Shown here: positions 26,738 to 35,354 of the stretch, one piece after another
Layout: the number at the start of each line of letters is the position of its first letter
How positions within the stretch are numbered: the stretch's first letter is position 1
Assembly (NCBI GenBank): GCA_016710235.1
Contig: JADJLG010000001.1
Coordinates: 1,229,501 to 1,293,500 of the forward strand
From: Saprospiraceae bacterium
GTDB lineage: Bacteria > Bacteroidota > Bacteroidia > Chitinophagales > Saprospiraceae
DNA: 64,000 bases
Direction: 5' to 3'
Program-made: the position numbers and the translations under genes
The notes under the pieces: model-generated
The model's database searches: none
Told to the model about the DNA's origin: nothing
What the model saw: the letters and a program-made list of their open reading frames with translations, nothing else

Positions 26738-27455
26738 TTTGATTAATGTAATCATCATTGACGATGAGATCAGTAATATCGAGACTTTGGAGATTCTTTT
26801 TTCCAGGTTGTTTGACAATGTATTTGTTTTAGGTTCTTTCACTAATCCTGAAAAGGCTTTAGAGTTTTTAGAGAAAACGCAAAAACCCGTTGATGCAATT
26901 TATACAGATATTAGGATGCCTAAAATGGAAGGTATAGAATTCGCTCAAAAAGCAAAGAGTTATTGTGAAAGGATAGTTTATACAACTGCATTTTCTGAGT
27001 ATGCGATTCAGGCTATAAAAATTGGTGCATTTGATTATATTATGAAGCCAATATCAATTGATGAATTGAGATCTTCGGTTGAAAACATTGAAAATTTCAG
27101 ATTGGCTAAAGAGAAGAGTCAAAAAATTCCTATTAGTCTCAAAAAGGGAATTGAATTTATTGAGAGCAGCACTTTGTTAAGGATTGTAGCTCAAGGGAAT
27201 TATACCTTATTTGAGTTTACAGATAAACCTGCAAGTTTGGTTACTCGGCAATTGAATCAATTTGAGGAACAGTTTTTGGCTTATCCTTACTATATAAAAG
27301 TTAGCAGGTCGCATATTATAAATAAGCAACATGTGCAAAACCTAATTCGAGGAAAGGTTCATAAATTAATTATGGTTGATGGTACTGAAATTAACATTGG
27401 TAGTACTTATAAGAATCAAGTTTTAAATTCTTTACATTACATCAATTATGATTAG
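26724..27455 (+). CDS. LytTR-type response regulator
   Basis: A 243-residue regulator. The receiver domain (about 8-122) has D13/D14, phospho-acceptor D62 in AIYTDIRMPKMEG and K108-equivalent in YIMKPISI. The LytTR DNA-binding domain (about 140-240) has the typical YYIKVSRSHIINKQHV and GTEINIGSTYKNQVL. LytTR proteins bind pairs of short direct repeats. It is translationally coupled to the sensor and forms the cognate pair. Its targets are not identified here; candidate inverted repeats lie upstream of the sensor gene. Confidence 0.93.
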   Translation: MENSSLINVIIIDDEISNIETLEILFSRLFDNVFVLGSFTNPEKALEFLEKTQKPVDAIYTDIRMPKMEGIEFAQKAKSYCERIVYTTAFSEYAIQAIKIGAFDYIMKPISIDELRSSVENIENFRLAKEKSQKIPISLKKGIEFIESSTLLRIVAQGNYTLFEFTDKPASLVTRQLNQFEEQFLAYPYYIKVSRSHIINKQHVQNLIRGKVHKLIMVDGTEINIGSTYKNQVLNSLHYINYD

Positions 27456-27574
27456 TTTTTTTTCAATTTGGCTACAAAGCAGTTTCAAGATATACAATTA
27501 CTACATGGATTTACCGGAGAAATTGTAAATTCAAAGAAACAATCGATATCATTGCTGTCTTCAGCCCTCTCACT

Positions 27575-28000
27575 TTAAATGCTTAATCCGTCTGTTTTAA
27601 GTATAGTATTTCCAATTAGACAATTTCCTATGACAGGCAAAACAGTTTGGCCTGCAAGAGGAGAACTCTTATAGGTGCCAATTTATACAATATGTATTCC
27701 ACCTTCTCTTGTCATACTTTCATTAACAAACAGAGTAGATCAAACGGCAGTTAAATAAATTGCGGAGTTATTACTATTACAATTGATATTAGAGACGCAT
27801 ACTTCGTGGAGCAACTACCGGAAATAAAAACATTCTCATTTCTTGAATCATTTGTAGAAAGGCTCATATTCATTACTTCATAAATTTAAACTGATTGATC
27901 GGCGGAACCTGCAAGTTTGAAAGTACTATCGACTTCATTGTAAATACTTTCATTTCCTGATGATCGATTCCCATCCCCGTTTGGACTTTCATTAATTATG
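27575..28000 (-). pseudogene. Decayed gene for a secreted/surface-type protein
   Basis: On the minus strand this region reads as consecutive protein-like pieces broken by stops and a frameshift. In order from 28000 they include INESPNGDGNRSSGNES, STNDSRNENVFISGSC, NSNNSAIYLTAV, VNESMTREGGIHI, IGTYKSSPLAGQTVLP and GNTILKTDGLSI. The composition (Asn/Ser/Gly-rich, beta-like) fits a surface or adhesin-like protein, but no family can be named. There are at least four lesions, so it is not functional. Confidence 0.45.
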
Positions 28001-28216
28001 ATCGCAATATTTTATTGTTGTTCCTTCCAGGAGCTGATTGTGATCTGCTTACTTCTCTTGAGTATGACATTCTAACCAGAAAATCATGTTTACTGCTCCT
28101 GACAAGAATGCTCTTTTAGGACCATTGGCTTTGTGGTAGCAAATTGAGTATGTATTTATGTGTTCCATTTAGATCAAATGGCAGATTCAATTCTAATAAT
28201 ATTAAAATAGAAATGG

Positions 28217-28675
28217 CTACATTTTTTTCTTTTCTATTTTTTCATGATTGGGAAGATAAGTAGGGAGCGCTGCTGAACCATACCATTTGTATATTTCCGT
28301 TTCAAAGACTTTTTCTTTGATAGCAGGATCGGATTGAAGGAGTATTTCGGCTTCTTCTTTGGTTGTGGAATTAAGTATAAATATGCCGCGATAGTTTTTG
28401 TCATTTTTACTCAATGGGCCTGCTACTACGAGCTTCCCTTCTTTGGCGAGACGAACAATATTGGCGATGTGGCCTTGAAATAAATTGTCTCTGATTTGTT
28501 TGTCTTCAATCTCGGCGGTCCCTGTCTTTAAAATGACCAACATGTAGGATTTCATGCCATAATCGTCGCCTCCAAGTGACTCAGCGAGTAGGGGATCGTA
28601 AAGAGGATTGTCGAATTGTGCCGAAACTGTCAAGCTCCCTATTAAAACAAAAAGTAAGAGTAAACGGTACTTCAT
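28217..28675 (-). CDS. Exported YciI-like domain protein
   Basis: A 152-residue protein with a signal peptide (about 1-19, GSLTVSAQ) followed by a YCII-related domain (about 40-130). The domain shows YMLVILKTG, a His in FQGHIANIVRLAKEGKLVVAGPL that matches the conserved His of the family, and GIFILNSTTKEEAEILLQSDPAI. Cytoplasmic YciI proteins are small dimeric enzymes or binders; exported ones are common in Bacteroidota but uncharacterised. The tail is basic (KIEKKKM). It stands alone. Confidence 0.8.
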   Translation of the reverse strand: MKYRLLLLFVLIGSLTVSAQFDNPLYDPLLAESLGGDDYGMKSYMLVILKTGTAEIEDKQIRDNLFQGHIANIVRLAKEGKLVVAGPLSKNDKNYRGIFILNSTTKEEAEILLQSDPAIKEKVFETEIYKWYGSAALPTYLPNHEKIEKKKM

Positions 28676-28732
28676 AAAGTTGTTGGTTGAACGATAAATT
28701 TTGTTTTCGGGAACGAAAATAGGATATAATAT

Positions 28733-29478
28733 TTATTTATCTTTTAAAACATTGCGAAGATCATTAATGATGGTTACCCATGCTTTATCATTCATTGGAT
28801 CATTAACGACTAGTATGTCTTTTCCTACTTTATTTGGATCCAATAAATGCTGGAGAGAAGAAAGCTTCGGGTGGTTTTGCCAATTACAATCTTGGATATG
28901 AATAAATTGCATTGCACTCTGATCGCGGTCATTTTTTTCAATCCCTTTTTTAAGTTCTACATCCATAATATATGGAGTGGCTAGAAAATCAGGACTGAGA
29001 AGATAAATTATATGATCAGATTCGTCCAGTTCTTTTTGTATTTTCTCATTCCAGCTCGTTCCCGTTTTAATCATACGGTCTGTCCAATCAGTGATCTTGT
29101 TTTCCATCTTTAAGGAATAAAGATGTGTCCTAAATCTTTGCATGAACGCTGAATTTTTTGAGGAATAAGATATAAATATTTTTTTGGGTATGTCCAACGG
29201 ATTTTCCAGATAAGCATTATACTTATGGATTTGAAACTATTTTTCGGAGTTTGTCCCGAATTTTGATTTAAGAGATAAGCATCTATATACTGATTTTCTA
29301 TCGGATTTTCTGAGGATCTGAGTAATTCCAGATAATCAGTGTAGTACTCCGCTTTTTGATCTATGCTGAGACTAAATTTACGGAGAAGATGTGCTTTGAT
29401 TGAAAGCCAGGTCTTAAAAATTAAGTTCAGTTAGGTTTTCCAGTCCTTCAATTTTGTCAATTCCTTGACTGGTTTTAG
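28733..29478 (-). pseudogene. Decayed LRR-TIR protein; intact TIR domain at the 3' end
   Basis: The 3' part (28733-29197) is an open 154-codon TIR domain: KIFISYSSKNSAF, WNEKIQKELDESDHIIYLLS, and the loop SPDFLATPYIMDVE with E81 at the position of the NADase glutamate. Its frame has no ATG in place; the first usable codon is TTG 29197, and the frame runs back through YNAYLENP to a TAG at 29237-29239. Further upstream in the same frame is a leucine-rich-repeat piece (GIDKIEGLENLTELNF at about 29414-29465), then a stop and DLAFNQS. A 60-codon open piece in another frame lies between. I read this as a former LRR-TIR gene with several lesions. The TIR part might still be translated from TTG. Confidence 0.6.
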
Positions 29479-29555
29479 CCCAAGAACATCATAACTTTAG
29501 TGAGAAACTCTCTAAATATTGTTCAAAATAATTTTGATATTTAAGACAGAATCAT

Positions 29556-29564
29556 TACATTTGT
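29556..29564 (+). promoter_or_regulatory. -7 promoter box for the T9SS cargo gene at 29597
   Basis: TACATTTGT matches TAnnTTTGY and lies 32 bp before the likely ATG. Confidence 0.5.
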
Positions 29565-29596
29565 ACTTTACTATCACCTTTTAAATTAAAATGTTT

Positions 29597-30376
29597 ATGA
29601 AAAAGAACCCATTTTTACAACTTTTCAGTTTATTGCTATTTTGGAGCTTCGCTAATGCTCAGGATCATTTTAAGACAGAACTTAAGCTGCGACTTGAGGG
29701 TGGATATATATATGCAGACCTGGTCACACTTGAGGATTATACTTTTTCTACATTGCAATTTGGCTTTATGCATAATGCCAATGAAGTAGAATTTATTTCT
29801 GCATCGAGTGCTGTTCTTCCTAATTTTTCAACAGCAAGTTATAATGAAGTTTGTCCAAAGCACATCCGCTTTTCATGGAACTCAGCGACGAGTGTTAGTG
29901 TATTTTTTCCCAAAAATACAATTCTGTTTACACTCAAGTATTATGAACATATACCTTCTCATAACTTTATCTGTATGATGGAATCTCCTACGCCGGGCAA
30001 TGCCTCTAACTGTGAGAAATTCTATAGAGAAGTAACCAAATCCAATTTTTCAAACGAATATTATATTGTAGATGATGTCTGCGCATATTACAGCATTGTC
30101 AATAATACAGTCAATATTATCTCATCCAATAAGGAAATAGCGAAATCGAAAATAAGTATCTCCTATTCTTCTGATCAGATTATTATAGAAGGTCTATTGA
30201 CTCCACAAGCTGATCAGCTTATTATTAATTCTTGTTCAGGGACATTACACTCTAAATATACTATAACTGAAAATAAAATGTCCGTAGATGTATCCACATT
30301 TTCTGCTGGAATATATTTTGTCAGTTTGGTAAAAGACAGTAATATTTTAAGAACTGAAAAATTTGTAGTCAAATAA
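29597..30376 (+). CDS. Secreted T9SS cargo with cohesin-like domain
   Basis: A 259-residue protein with a signal peptide (about 1-22, ending SFANAQ). The next domain (about 25-165) has the strand pattern and the phrase TLQFGFMHNANEVEFISAS, as in cohesin-like beta-sandwiches of Bacteroidota surface proteins. The C-terminal part (about 180-259) is a T9SS type A sorting domain (DQLIINSCSGTLHS ... FSAGIYFVSLVKD). The start MKK at 29597 is preferred over the ATG two codons earlier. It stands alone with its own promoter. Ligand or partner unknown. Confidence 0.75.
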   Translation: MKKNPFLQLFSLLLFWSFANAQDHFKTELKLRLEGGYIYADLVTLEDYTFSTLQFGFMHNANEVEFISASSAVLPNFSTASYNEVCPKHIRFSWNSATSVSVFFPKNTILFTLKYYEHIPSHNFICMMESPTPGNASNCEKFYREVTKSNFSNEYYIVDDVCAYYSIVNNTVNIISSNKEIAKSKISISYSSDQIIIEGLLTPQADQLIINSCSGTLHSKYTITENKMSVDVSTFSAGIYFVSLVKDSNILRTEKFVVK

Positions 30377-30955
30377 AATAGAAGATAAAATCTTACAAGA
30401 TTTATTTGACCCTTTTGAAACATAAAAAACTTCAATGTTTATTTTTGATTGACGGTCAGTTATTTTCTCGTCAGGTCATAATATATCCTTACTAAAATCG
30501 CCAAACCTGCGTACAAGCTATAGTGGAAAAAAATTAAATAAACCTTCCGAATTGATTCAAAGATGGTATTGGAATGCTTGATCATAATGCGGGTGTGTTT
30601 CAAACATCTATTGTGCGCAATTCCTGAGAATGCTTATCAGATAAAATTCAAATTATTTTGTGATATCTACAGTTTTATTGCTGGAAATCAATGTCTGAAC
30701 ATTGTCTCATCAAATTCATTTTAAAGATAATAGCATAAATGTAAATTCAAATAATAATCCTGTTGCACTTATTACTTGAACTTGCATGATCCGCAAAATC
30801 CATTAACTTAAATCTGTTATTTCATTCAAAAGGATCTTAACTTGCGAAACGATTTTTTGAATTAAAATAGACTAAAAATGACGCCAATATAAAGTTCCTT
30901 ATTGCTGTATCTATCCTATTGTGTTGATTTGTTGTATCTTAAAAGTATCCGATAC
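30377..30955. other. Intergenic region, nothing recognised
   Basis: About 580 bp between convergent genes. It is AT-rich with stops in all frames. I see no terminator of good quality, RNA gene or repeat. Confidence 0.45.
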
Positions 30956-31576
30956 TCACTTGATAAAAACCTTATGAACTGCTTCGGTGATAGAGTGCAC
31001 ATGTAGTTTTTCATAAATGCGCTTGATATATGTACGGACAGTATCGATGCTAATGTAAAGCTGAGCAGCAACCATCTTGTAGCTGTGCCCTTTGGCGAGC
31101 AGTTCTAGAATTTCTTTTTCCCGATCGGATAATAGCTGTATGTAGTTCTTCTTGTTGACCTCGTGCTGCATGTCTAGTACTCTGCGTGCAACGTATGGGC
31201 TCATTGGTGCTCCGCCTTCGTGGACGTCCCTGATGCTTTGTATCAAACTGGCCAGACTGTTTTTCTTGAGCAGGTAACCGGTAGCTCCATTTTTGATTGC
31301 TTGGAAAATACGATCGTCATCCTCAAATACGGTGTTGATGATGACATTGATATTGGGGAACCGGCTTTTGATTTCTTTGAGTCCCTCGATACCGTTTTTG
31401 CCGGGCATATCGATGTCCATGAGGACTACGTCTGGTCCATATGCGCTTGTGTTTTTTATTGCATCGAGACAATGTCCAAACTCTCCGGCTAGCTCAAATT
31501 CGGGTGTAGCCCGAATGATAGATGCAAGTGTTTCGCGGAGAGATTCGTTATCTTCATATATAGCAACTTTGATCAT
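30956..31576 (-). CDS. NarL/LuxR-type response regulator
   Basis: A 206-residue regulator. The receiver (about 3-118) has D9, phospho-acceptor D54 in DVVLMDIDMPGKNG, T83-equivalent and K104 in GYLLKKNS. The LuxR-type helix-turn-helix is at about 142-206 (LSDREKEILELLAKGHSYKM, then DTVRTYIKRIYEKL). Such proteins bind inverted repeats as dimers. It lies 58 bp downstream of the propeller sensor gene, which is its likely kinase. A palindrome (TCACAT-N4-ATGTGA) sits 50 bp before its start and recurs at two other promoters, so this protein is the best candidate for the factor that binds it. Confidence 0.93.
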   Translation of the reverse strand: MIKVAIYEDNESLRETLASIIRATPEFELAGEFGHCLDAIKNTSAYGPDVVLMDIDMPGKNGIEGLKEIKSRFPNINVIINTVFEDDDRIFQAIKNGATGYLLKKNSLASLIQSIRDVHEGGAPMSPYVARRVLDMQHEVNKKNYIQLLSDREKEILELLAKGHSYKMVAAQLYISIDTVRTYIKRIYEKLHVHSITEAVHKVFIK

Positions 31577-31594
31577 GTGTTTAAAATTAAATGT

Positions 31595-31603
31595 GTAAAA
31601 TTA
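31595..31603 (-). promoter_or_regulatory. Weak -7 promoter box for the NarL-type regulator gene
   Basis: On the minus strand the sequence reads TAATTTTAC, one mismatch from TAnnTTTGY (A in place of the G). The centre of the nearby palindrome is 31.5 bp upstream, about one helical turn closer than at the other two promoters. Confidence 0.35.
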
Positions 31604-31625
31604 CAACGAATCAATTAAGACATCT

Positions 31626-31643
31626 ATCACATCATCATGTGAT
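31626..31643 (-). promoter_or_regulatory. Palindromic operator, copy A
   Basis: ATCACAT-CATC-ATGTGAT has perfect 7-bp half-sites separated by 4 bp. It overlaps the stop codon of the sensor kinase gene and ends 50 bp upstream of the NarL-type regulator start, so it could control that gene separately. The core TCACAT-N4-ATGTGA is shared with copies B and C. Confidence 0.65.
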
Positions 31644-34600
31644 TGGAAAGTCAAATGAGATTATTGTCCCATTATTGGATCCACCGTCTATTTGAATTTT
31701 CCCTCCCAGGTCAGCTATTCTACTTCGCATATTTACGAGGCCATTTCCTGTCCCTTGCACCACGGAATGAAACCCTACACCATTGTCTGCTATCACGGTA
31801 TAAATCCTTTTGTTCTTGAGATGAATACTGAATTTAGCCTCATCTGCCTTAGAGTATTTTGCTATATTGTTAAATGCTTCTTTGCATATCATATGAAAAT
31901 GCCTCCTTCGTTCTAGTGTCATTTTAATTTTATCAGGAAATTCGGGAATATCCATATTCAATACGATATTTTTTGATTCAAGAATATCAATGGCAAACAC
32001 TTGAATTTTGGCGATTACTTTTGAGAGATCATCATTGTTTGGATTGATGGACCATACGATGTCGGACATATTTTCCATAACTATTCGTGATTTTTCGGCA
32101 ATCTTGGAATAGCTGGTATCCTTGGCTTGTGGATTTTGGAGGAGTTCCAGTTCGCTAATCATCTTGATGTTGCTGAGATTGCTGCCCATATCATCGTGAA
32201 GATCTCTGGCGATTTGATATCTGAGTTTCTCCAGTTTTTTACGGGATTGATCTTTTTGCCAGAAATAATAATAAACAATACTTATGGCAGAAGCACTTAT
32301 AATTATAAAAAACCAAGCTGACTTCCAAAAAGGTGTGGCAATATAAATATAGAGCTTTTGAATTTCCGGATTGAACACTCCATCAGCATTGGAAGCGGTG
32401 TACTCAAAAGTATAAGACCCTGGATTCAGTTTATATTGAATGTTTCCACTATATTTTTCATTAAATTGTTGTTCAAATCCCGCCATCCTATATTTAAATT
32501 TAACAATGTCTGGATTTGTAAAAGTAAGGGAAGACATTAATATTTGAATGCTATTTTTTTCATAACTCAAATGAATATGATCGCCATTTTCAACCTTCCT
32601 TCCCTGACAAAAATAGGGTTTTTGATTCACGTCAAATTCTGATATTTTGAGATTGGGGAAGGCTAGTTTGCTGGACAGGTTTTCTCTTGTAATGTACTGA
32701 ATTTGACCCCAAGAACTGATTATCAGCTTGTCTCCTTGATAACTCACTCCACGAATTTCGTCGATCATCAAACCTTCCGAAATAAAGTAATTCCTAAAAG
32801 TATTGTTTCGAGGAAAGTATTTCGATAAACCAGAAAGAGTACCACACCAAATTTTCTGATCGGGATCAATCGTGATCTCGTTAATATAATCATTGCAGAG
32901 TCCGTATTTGTGGGTAAGAAGTTTGAAGTCGTAAGGTTTTTTAAGACTATTAAATCTGACCAAACCCATTCTGGATGCAATGTACACAATACCATTTGAA
33001 TCTATGACTACGTTTCGTATTTCGTCAGTGATGGGAAATGATTTTTTGTCTGAGTTGTGCTGTATGAATTCCATGTTTTGATTTTGGGGTTCAATTTTGA
33101 TCAAAAAAGGTAGCCTGTCTGCATCGTCACCTATTGTAATCCATGCATTTTTAAAATTGTCAATTGCAATACCTCTGACAATACTTGAAATGTCCTTGTT
33201 TTTAAATTCGGGATGTAGAATTTCAATTTTCACTATTTTTTCTGTTAGGATATCCATTTTGAAGAGGCCATTAGCAGTACCTATCCATAAAATTTTATTT
33301 TGATCAAATTTGAGTTCTAGTATTTTTTCGTTTGCGAGAAATATTTTTGAATGTACAGATTTTGATTGTGGATTAAAAACGATGAGTCCTGAGATATCAG
33401 TAGCAATATAAATTTTGTCAAGTGCTCTTGTGATGGAATGGATATATGATTTGTCAATGAGAGGAAGCTGATATTTTATTTTTAGATTTTCACACAGCTC
33501 AGTTTTAAAATTGTAAACATAAGCGCCATCATTCCATGTACCAAAATAAAATGTATTTCCTGTTTGATCCGCAGGGTCCAGAAACATACCAGTGATTTGT
33601 AATAAATTTTTGTGATTGAGGCAATGATAGAATTGTCTTAATTTTAGTAATTGTTTGTTGATATCATACTTGAATAAGCCTTGTTGGCTGCCAATCCACA
33701 ATCCATCTCGTTGATCAAAAAAAAGGTGGGTCGTATTTCCCAAGACTGTATAATTATTGAGAAATGATTGTGAGAAAAAGGGAGTGAATTTTTTCGTTTT
33801 TTTATTAAAACAAGAAAAACTAGGATTATCACTCGCAAGCCAAAGTAGGTCCTTCTCTTCCGGATAGTCGGTTTGTCCAATTTCCAAAATGATGTTGGCC
33901 ACAGGAACCTTATACTGAGATGTATCTTGAATAAAATCTGTAAAGCTGCTATCAATTGGATTCCATAGACGCAGTCCTGATCCCCAGCTCGCTATCCATA
34001 TATCGCCATCATAATCCTGATAGATGTCTTGAATATTGTTGTCAGTAAAAGATGCTGGATTTGAAGTTTTAGTAAAGATTCTTTTATATGATGAATCTTT
34101 GATATTGTAGATTACAACCCCCTCGTGTGTTCCTAACCAAAAGTTTCCATTGATTTTGCAAATTGTACGAATGAATGCATTGGTCAAAAATTTGTCCGAA
34201 GAAAGATCCTTGTAAGGTTCTAGTATTTTGTTGAAAACTAAGGCAGAGAACATGCCTTTGTGTGTGGCAATGTGAATTCTTTGTTGAATGGTGTCAAAAT
34301 AAAAATCTAGAATTTCCTTTTCTCTATTGGATCTTGAATTTTCATCGGGTAAACTTATTTTTTCAAATTTTTGAATAGCCTTATTGAATACACAAATGCC
34401 AAGTCTGGTACCTATCCAAATCTCATTTTTTCCAACAGGCATGATCGCATTTATTTTGTTATCACACAAGCTGGTTGGGTCGTCTGGATCGTGAAAAAAC
34501 TGTTTGAACACATGTCCATCAAATTGATTGAGGCCGAAATTAGTACCGACCCATAAATATCCATCTTGGTCCTTATGAATAGCTAGAATATTGTCATTGC

Positions 34601-34715
34601 TCAATCCATTTTTAATTGTATATCTGTCAAATAGTATGCTTGAAGGTTGCGCAGTTGACCATCCTGAACAAAACAGTAAAATAATTACTCCCTTTATGTT
34701 TAACCTCCAGTCCAT
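31635..34715 (-). CDS. Hybrid-free propeller sensor kinase (NarX/DegS-type output)
   Basis: A 1026-residue inner-membrane sensor. Signal peptide at about 1-23 (LFCSGWSTAQ), then a long periplasmic region built from two-component-regulator propeller repeats (LSNDNILAIHKDQDGYLWVG, DIYQDYDGDIWIASWGSGL and many more, to about residue 690), a Y_Y_Y domain (about 715-775), one membrane helix (about 785-805) and a HisKA_3/HATPase module. H840 is in ARDLHDDMGSNLSNIKM and the ATPase has IADNGVGF and GNGLVNMRSR. The Met at 34715 gives a clean signal peptide; 34736 is also possible. There is no receiver domain, so output goes to the NarL-type protein downstream. The sensed ligand may be an oligosaccharide or peptide, as for related sensors. 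Confidence 0.92.
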   Translation of the reverse strand: MDWRLNIKGVIILLFCSGWSTAQPSSILFDRYTIKNGLSNDNILAIHKDQDGYLWVGTNFGLNQFDGHVFKQFFHDPDDPTSLCDNKINAIMPVGKNEIWIGTRLGICVFNKAIQKFEKISLPDENSRSNREKEILDFYFDTIQQRIHIATHKGMFSALVFNKILEPYKDLSSDKFLTNAFIRTICKINGNFWLGTHEGVVIYNIKDSSYKRIFTKTSNPASFTDNNIQDIYQDYDGDIWIASWGSGLRLWNPIDSSFTDFIQDTSQYKVPVANIILEIGQTDYPEEKDLLWLASDNPSFSCFNKKTKKFTPFFSQSFLNNYTVLGNTTHLFFDQRDGLWIGSQQGLFKYDINKQLLKLRQFYHCLNHKNLLQITGMFLDPADQTGNTFYFGTWNDGAYVYNFKTELCENLKIKYQLPLIDKSYIHSITRALDKIYIATDISGLIVFNPQSKSVHSKIFLANEKILELKFDQNKILWIGTANGLFKMDILTEKIVKIEILHPEFKNKDISSIVRGIAIDNFKNAWITIGDDADRLPFLIKIEPQNQNMEFIQHNSDKKSFPITDEIRNVVIDSNGIVYIASRMGLVRFNSLKKPYDFKLLTHKYGLCNDYINEITIDPDQKIWCGTLSGLSKYFPRNNTFRNYFISEGLMIDEIRGVSYQGDKLIISSWGQIQYITRENLSSKLAFPNLKISEFDVNQKPYFCQGRKVENGDHIHLSYEKNSIQILMSSLTFTNPDIVKFKYRMAGFEQQFNEKYSGNIQYKLNPGSYTFEYTASNADGVFNPEIQKLYIYIATPFWKSAWFFIIISASAISIVYYYFWQKDQSRKKLEKLRYQIARDLHDDMGSNLSNIKMISELELLQNPQAKDTSYSKIAEKSRIVMENMSDIVWSINPNNDDLSKVIAKIQVFAIDILESKNIVLNMDIPEFPDKIKMTLERRRHFHMICKEAFNNIAKYSKADEAKFSIHLKNKRIYTVIADNGVGFHSVVQGTGNGLVNMRSRIADLGGKIQIDGGSNNGTIISFDFPIT

Positions 34716-34722
34716 CCCTATG

Positions 34723-34731
34723 ACAAAAGTA
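34723..34731 (-). promoter_or_regulatory. -7 promoter box of the propeller sensor gene
   Basis: On the minus strand the sequence reads TACTTTTGT, a full match to TAnnTTTGY, 7 bp before the ATG at 34715. Transcription would be nearly leaderless. Operator B is centred 43.5 bp upstream of the box. Confidence 0.6.
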
Positions 34732-34766
34732 ATCAAATCATACTTGTTGGAAGGATTTTAGAGAAT

Positions 34767-34782
34767 TCACATCATGATGTGA
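34767..34782. promoter_or_regulatory. Palindromic operator, copy B (divergent promoters)
   Basis: TCACATCATGATGTGA is a perfect 16-bp palindrome midway between the divergent sensor gene (start 34715) and the T9SS/collagen operon (start 34840). It is placed almost equally far from a TAnnTTTGY box on each side (43.5 and 41.5 bp), so one bound dimer could control both directions. Confidence 0.75.
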
Positions 34783-34815
34783 CAGGTGAAAAAAATGAAT
34801 TTTCCACAGTCTGCA

Positions 34816-34824
34816 TACTTTTGT
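34816..34824 (+). promoter_or_regulatory. -7 promoter box of the T9SS/collagen operon
   Basis: TACTTTTGT is a full match to TAnnTTTGY, 15 bp upstream of the ATG at 34840. The centre of operator B lies 41.5 bp upstream of its first base. Confidence 0.6.
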
Positions 34825-34839
34825 AAAAAATTAAGGCTC

Positions 34840-35331
34840 ATGAAAATTTTCTTCAACATCCTTTTTACATTGGCGGCGGAAGTGGCAGCTGTTCATATTC
34901 TCCAAGCGCAGTGCGAAATATCACAGATAGCATTTTATAAGAATTACTCAGTAGGCTCATGCAATGGGATGAGCTTTCAATATGCCATTGGAGGCCCGGT
35001 GGCCGCTTTTGACGATTGTGGGGGAAGAGATTATACCTCACCTTTCACATCTTCATCAAACACTGTAGGAATAGATGACCAACTCATTTTTTCTGCCAAT
35101 GTATATCCAAATCCTGTCTTTCATACATTGCAGGTAGATCTACCTGATTTGAAGACTGTAGTGGAATTTAAGATTCTCAATGCAACCGGCCAATTGATCA
35201 AATCAGGCCAGTTCCATAATAATGGAAATCAACTTGATCTGTTGGAAATGGAAAATGGATATTATTTTATTCAATTGAATGCACAAGGTTTTAAAGCCAA
35301 CACAAAATCATTTGTAAAAATTAATCCTTAA
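34840..35331 (+). CDS. Small secreted T9SS cargo
   Basis: A 163-residue protein. A signal peptide (about 1-24, ending ILQAQ) is followed by a short Cys-containing segment (about 25-80, with CEISQIAFYK and DDCGG) and a T9SS type A sorting domain (about 85-163: FSANVYPNPVFHTLQVDLP, then GYYFIQLNA). The pre-sorting part is only about 60 residues, so it may be a small surface effector, adhesin or bacteriocin-like peptide; nothing is recognised. The start at 34840 is preferred, because 34786 would lie over the operator. It is the first gene of an operon with the collagen-like gene 23 bp downstream. Confidence 0.75.
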   Translation: MKIFFNILFTLAAEVAAVHILQAQCEISQIAFYKNYSVGSCNGMSFQYAIGGPVAAFDDCGGRDYTSPFTSSSNTVGIDDQLIFSANVYPNPVFHTLQVDLPDLKTVVEFKILNATGQLIKSGQFHNNGNQLDLLEMENGYYFIQLNAQGFKANTKSFVKINP

Positions 35332-35354
35332 GATTTTAATAATAAAAATTAATT

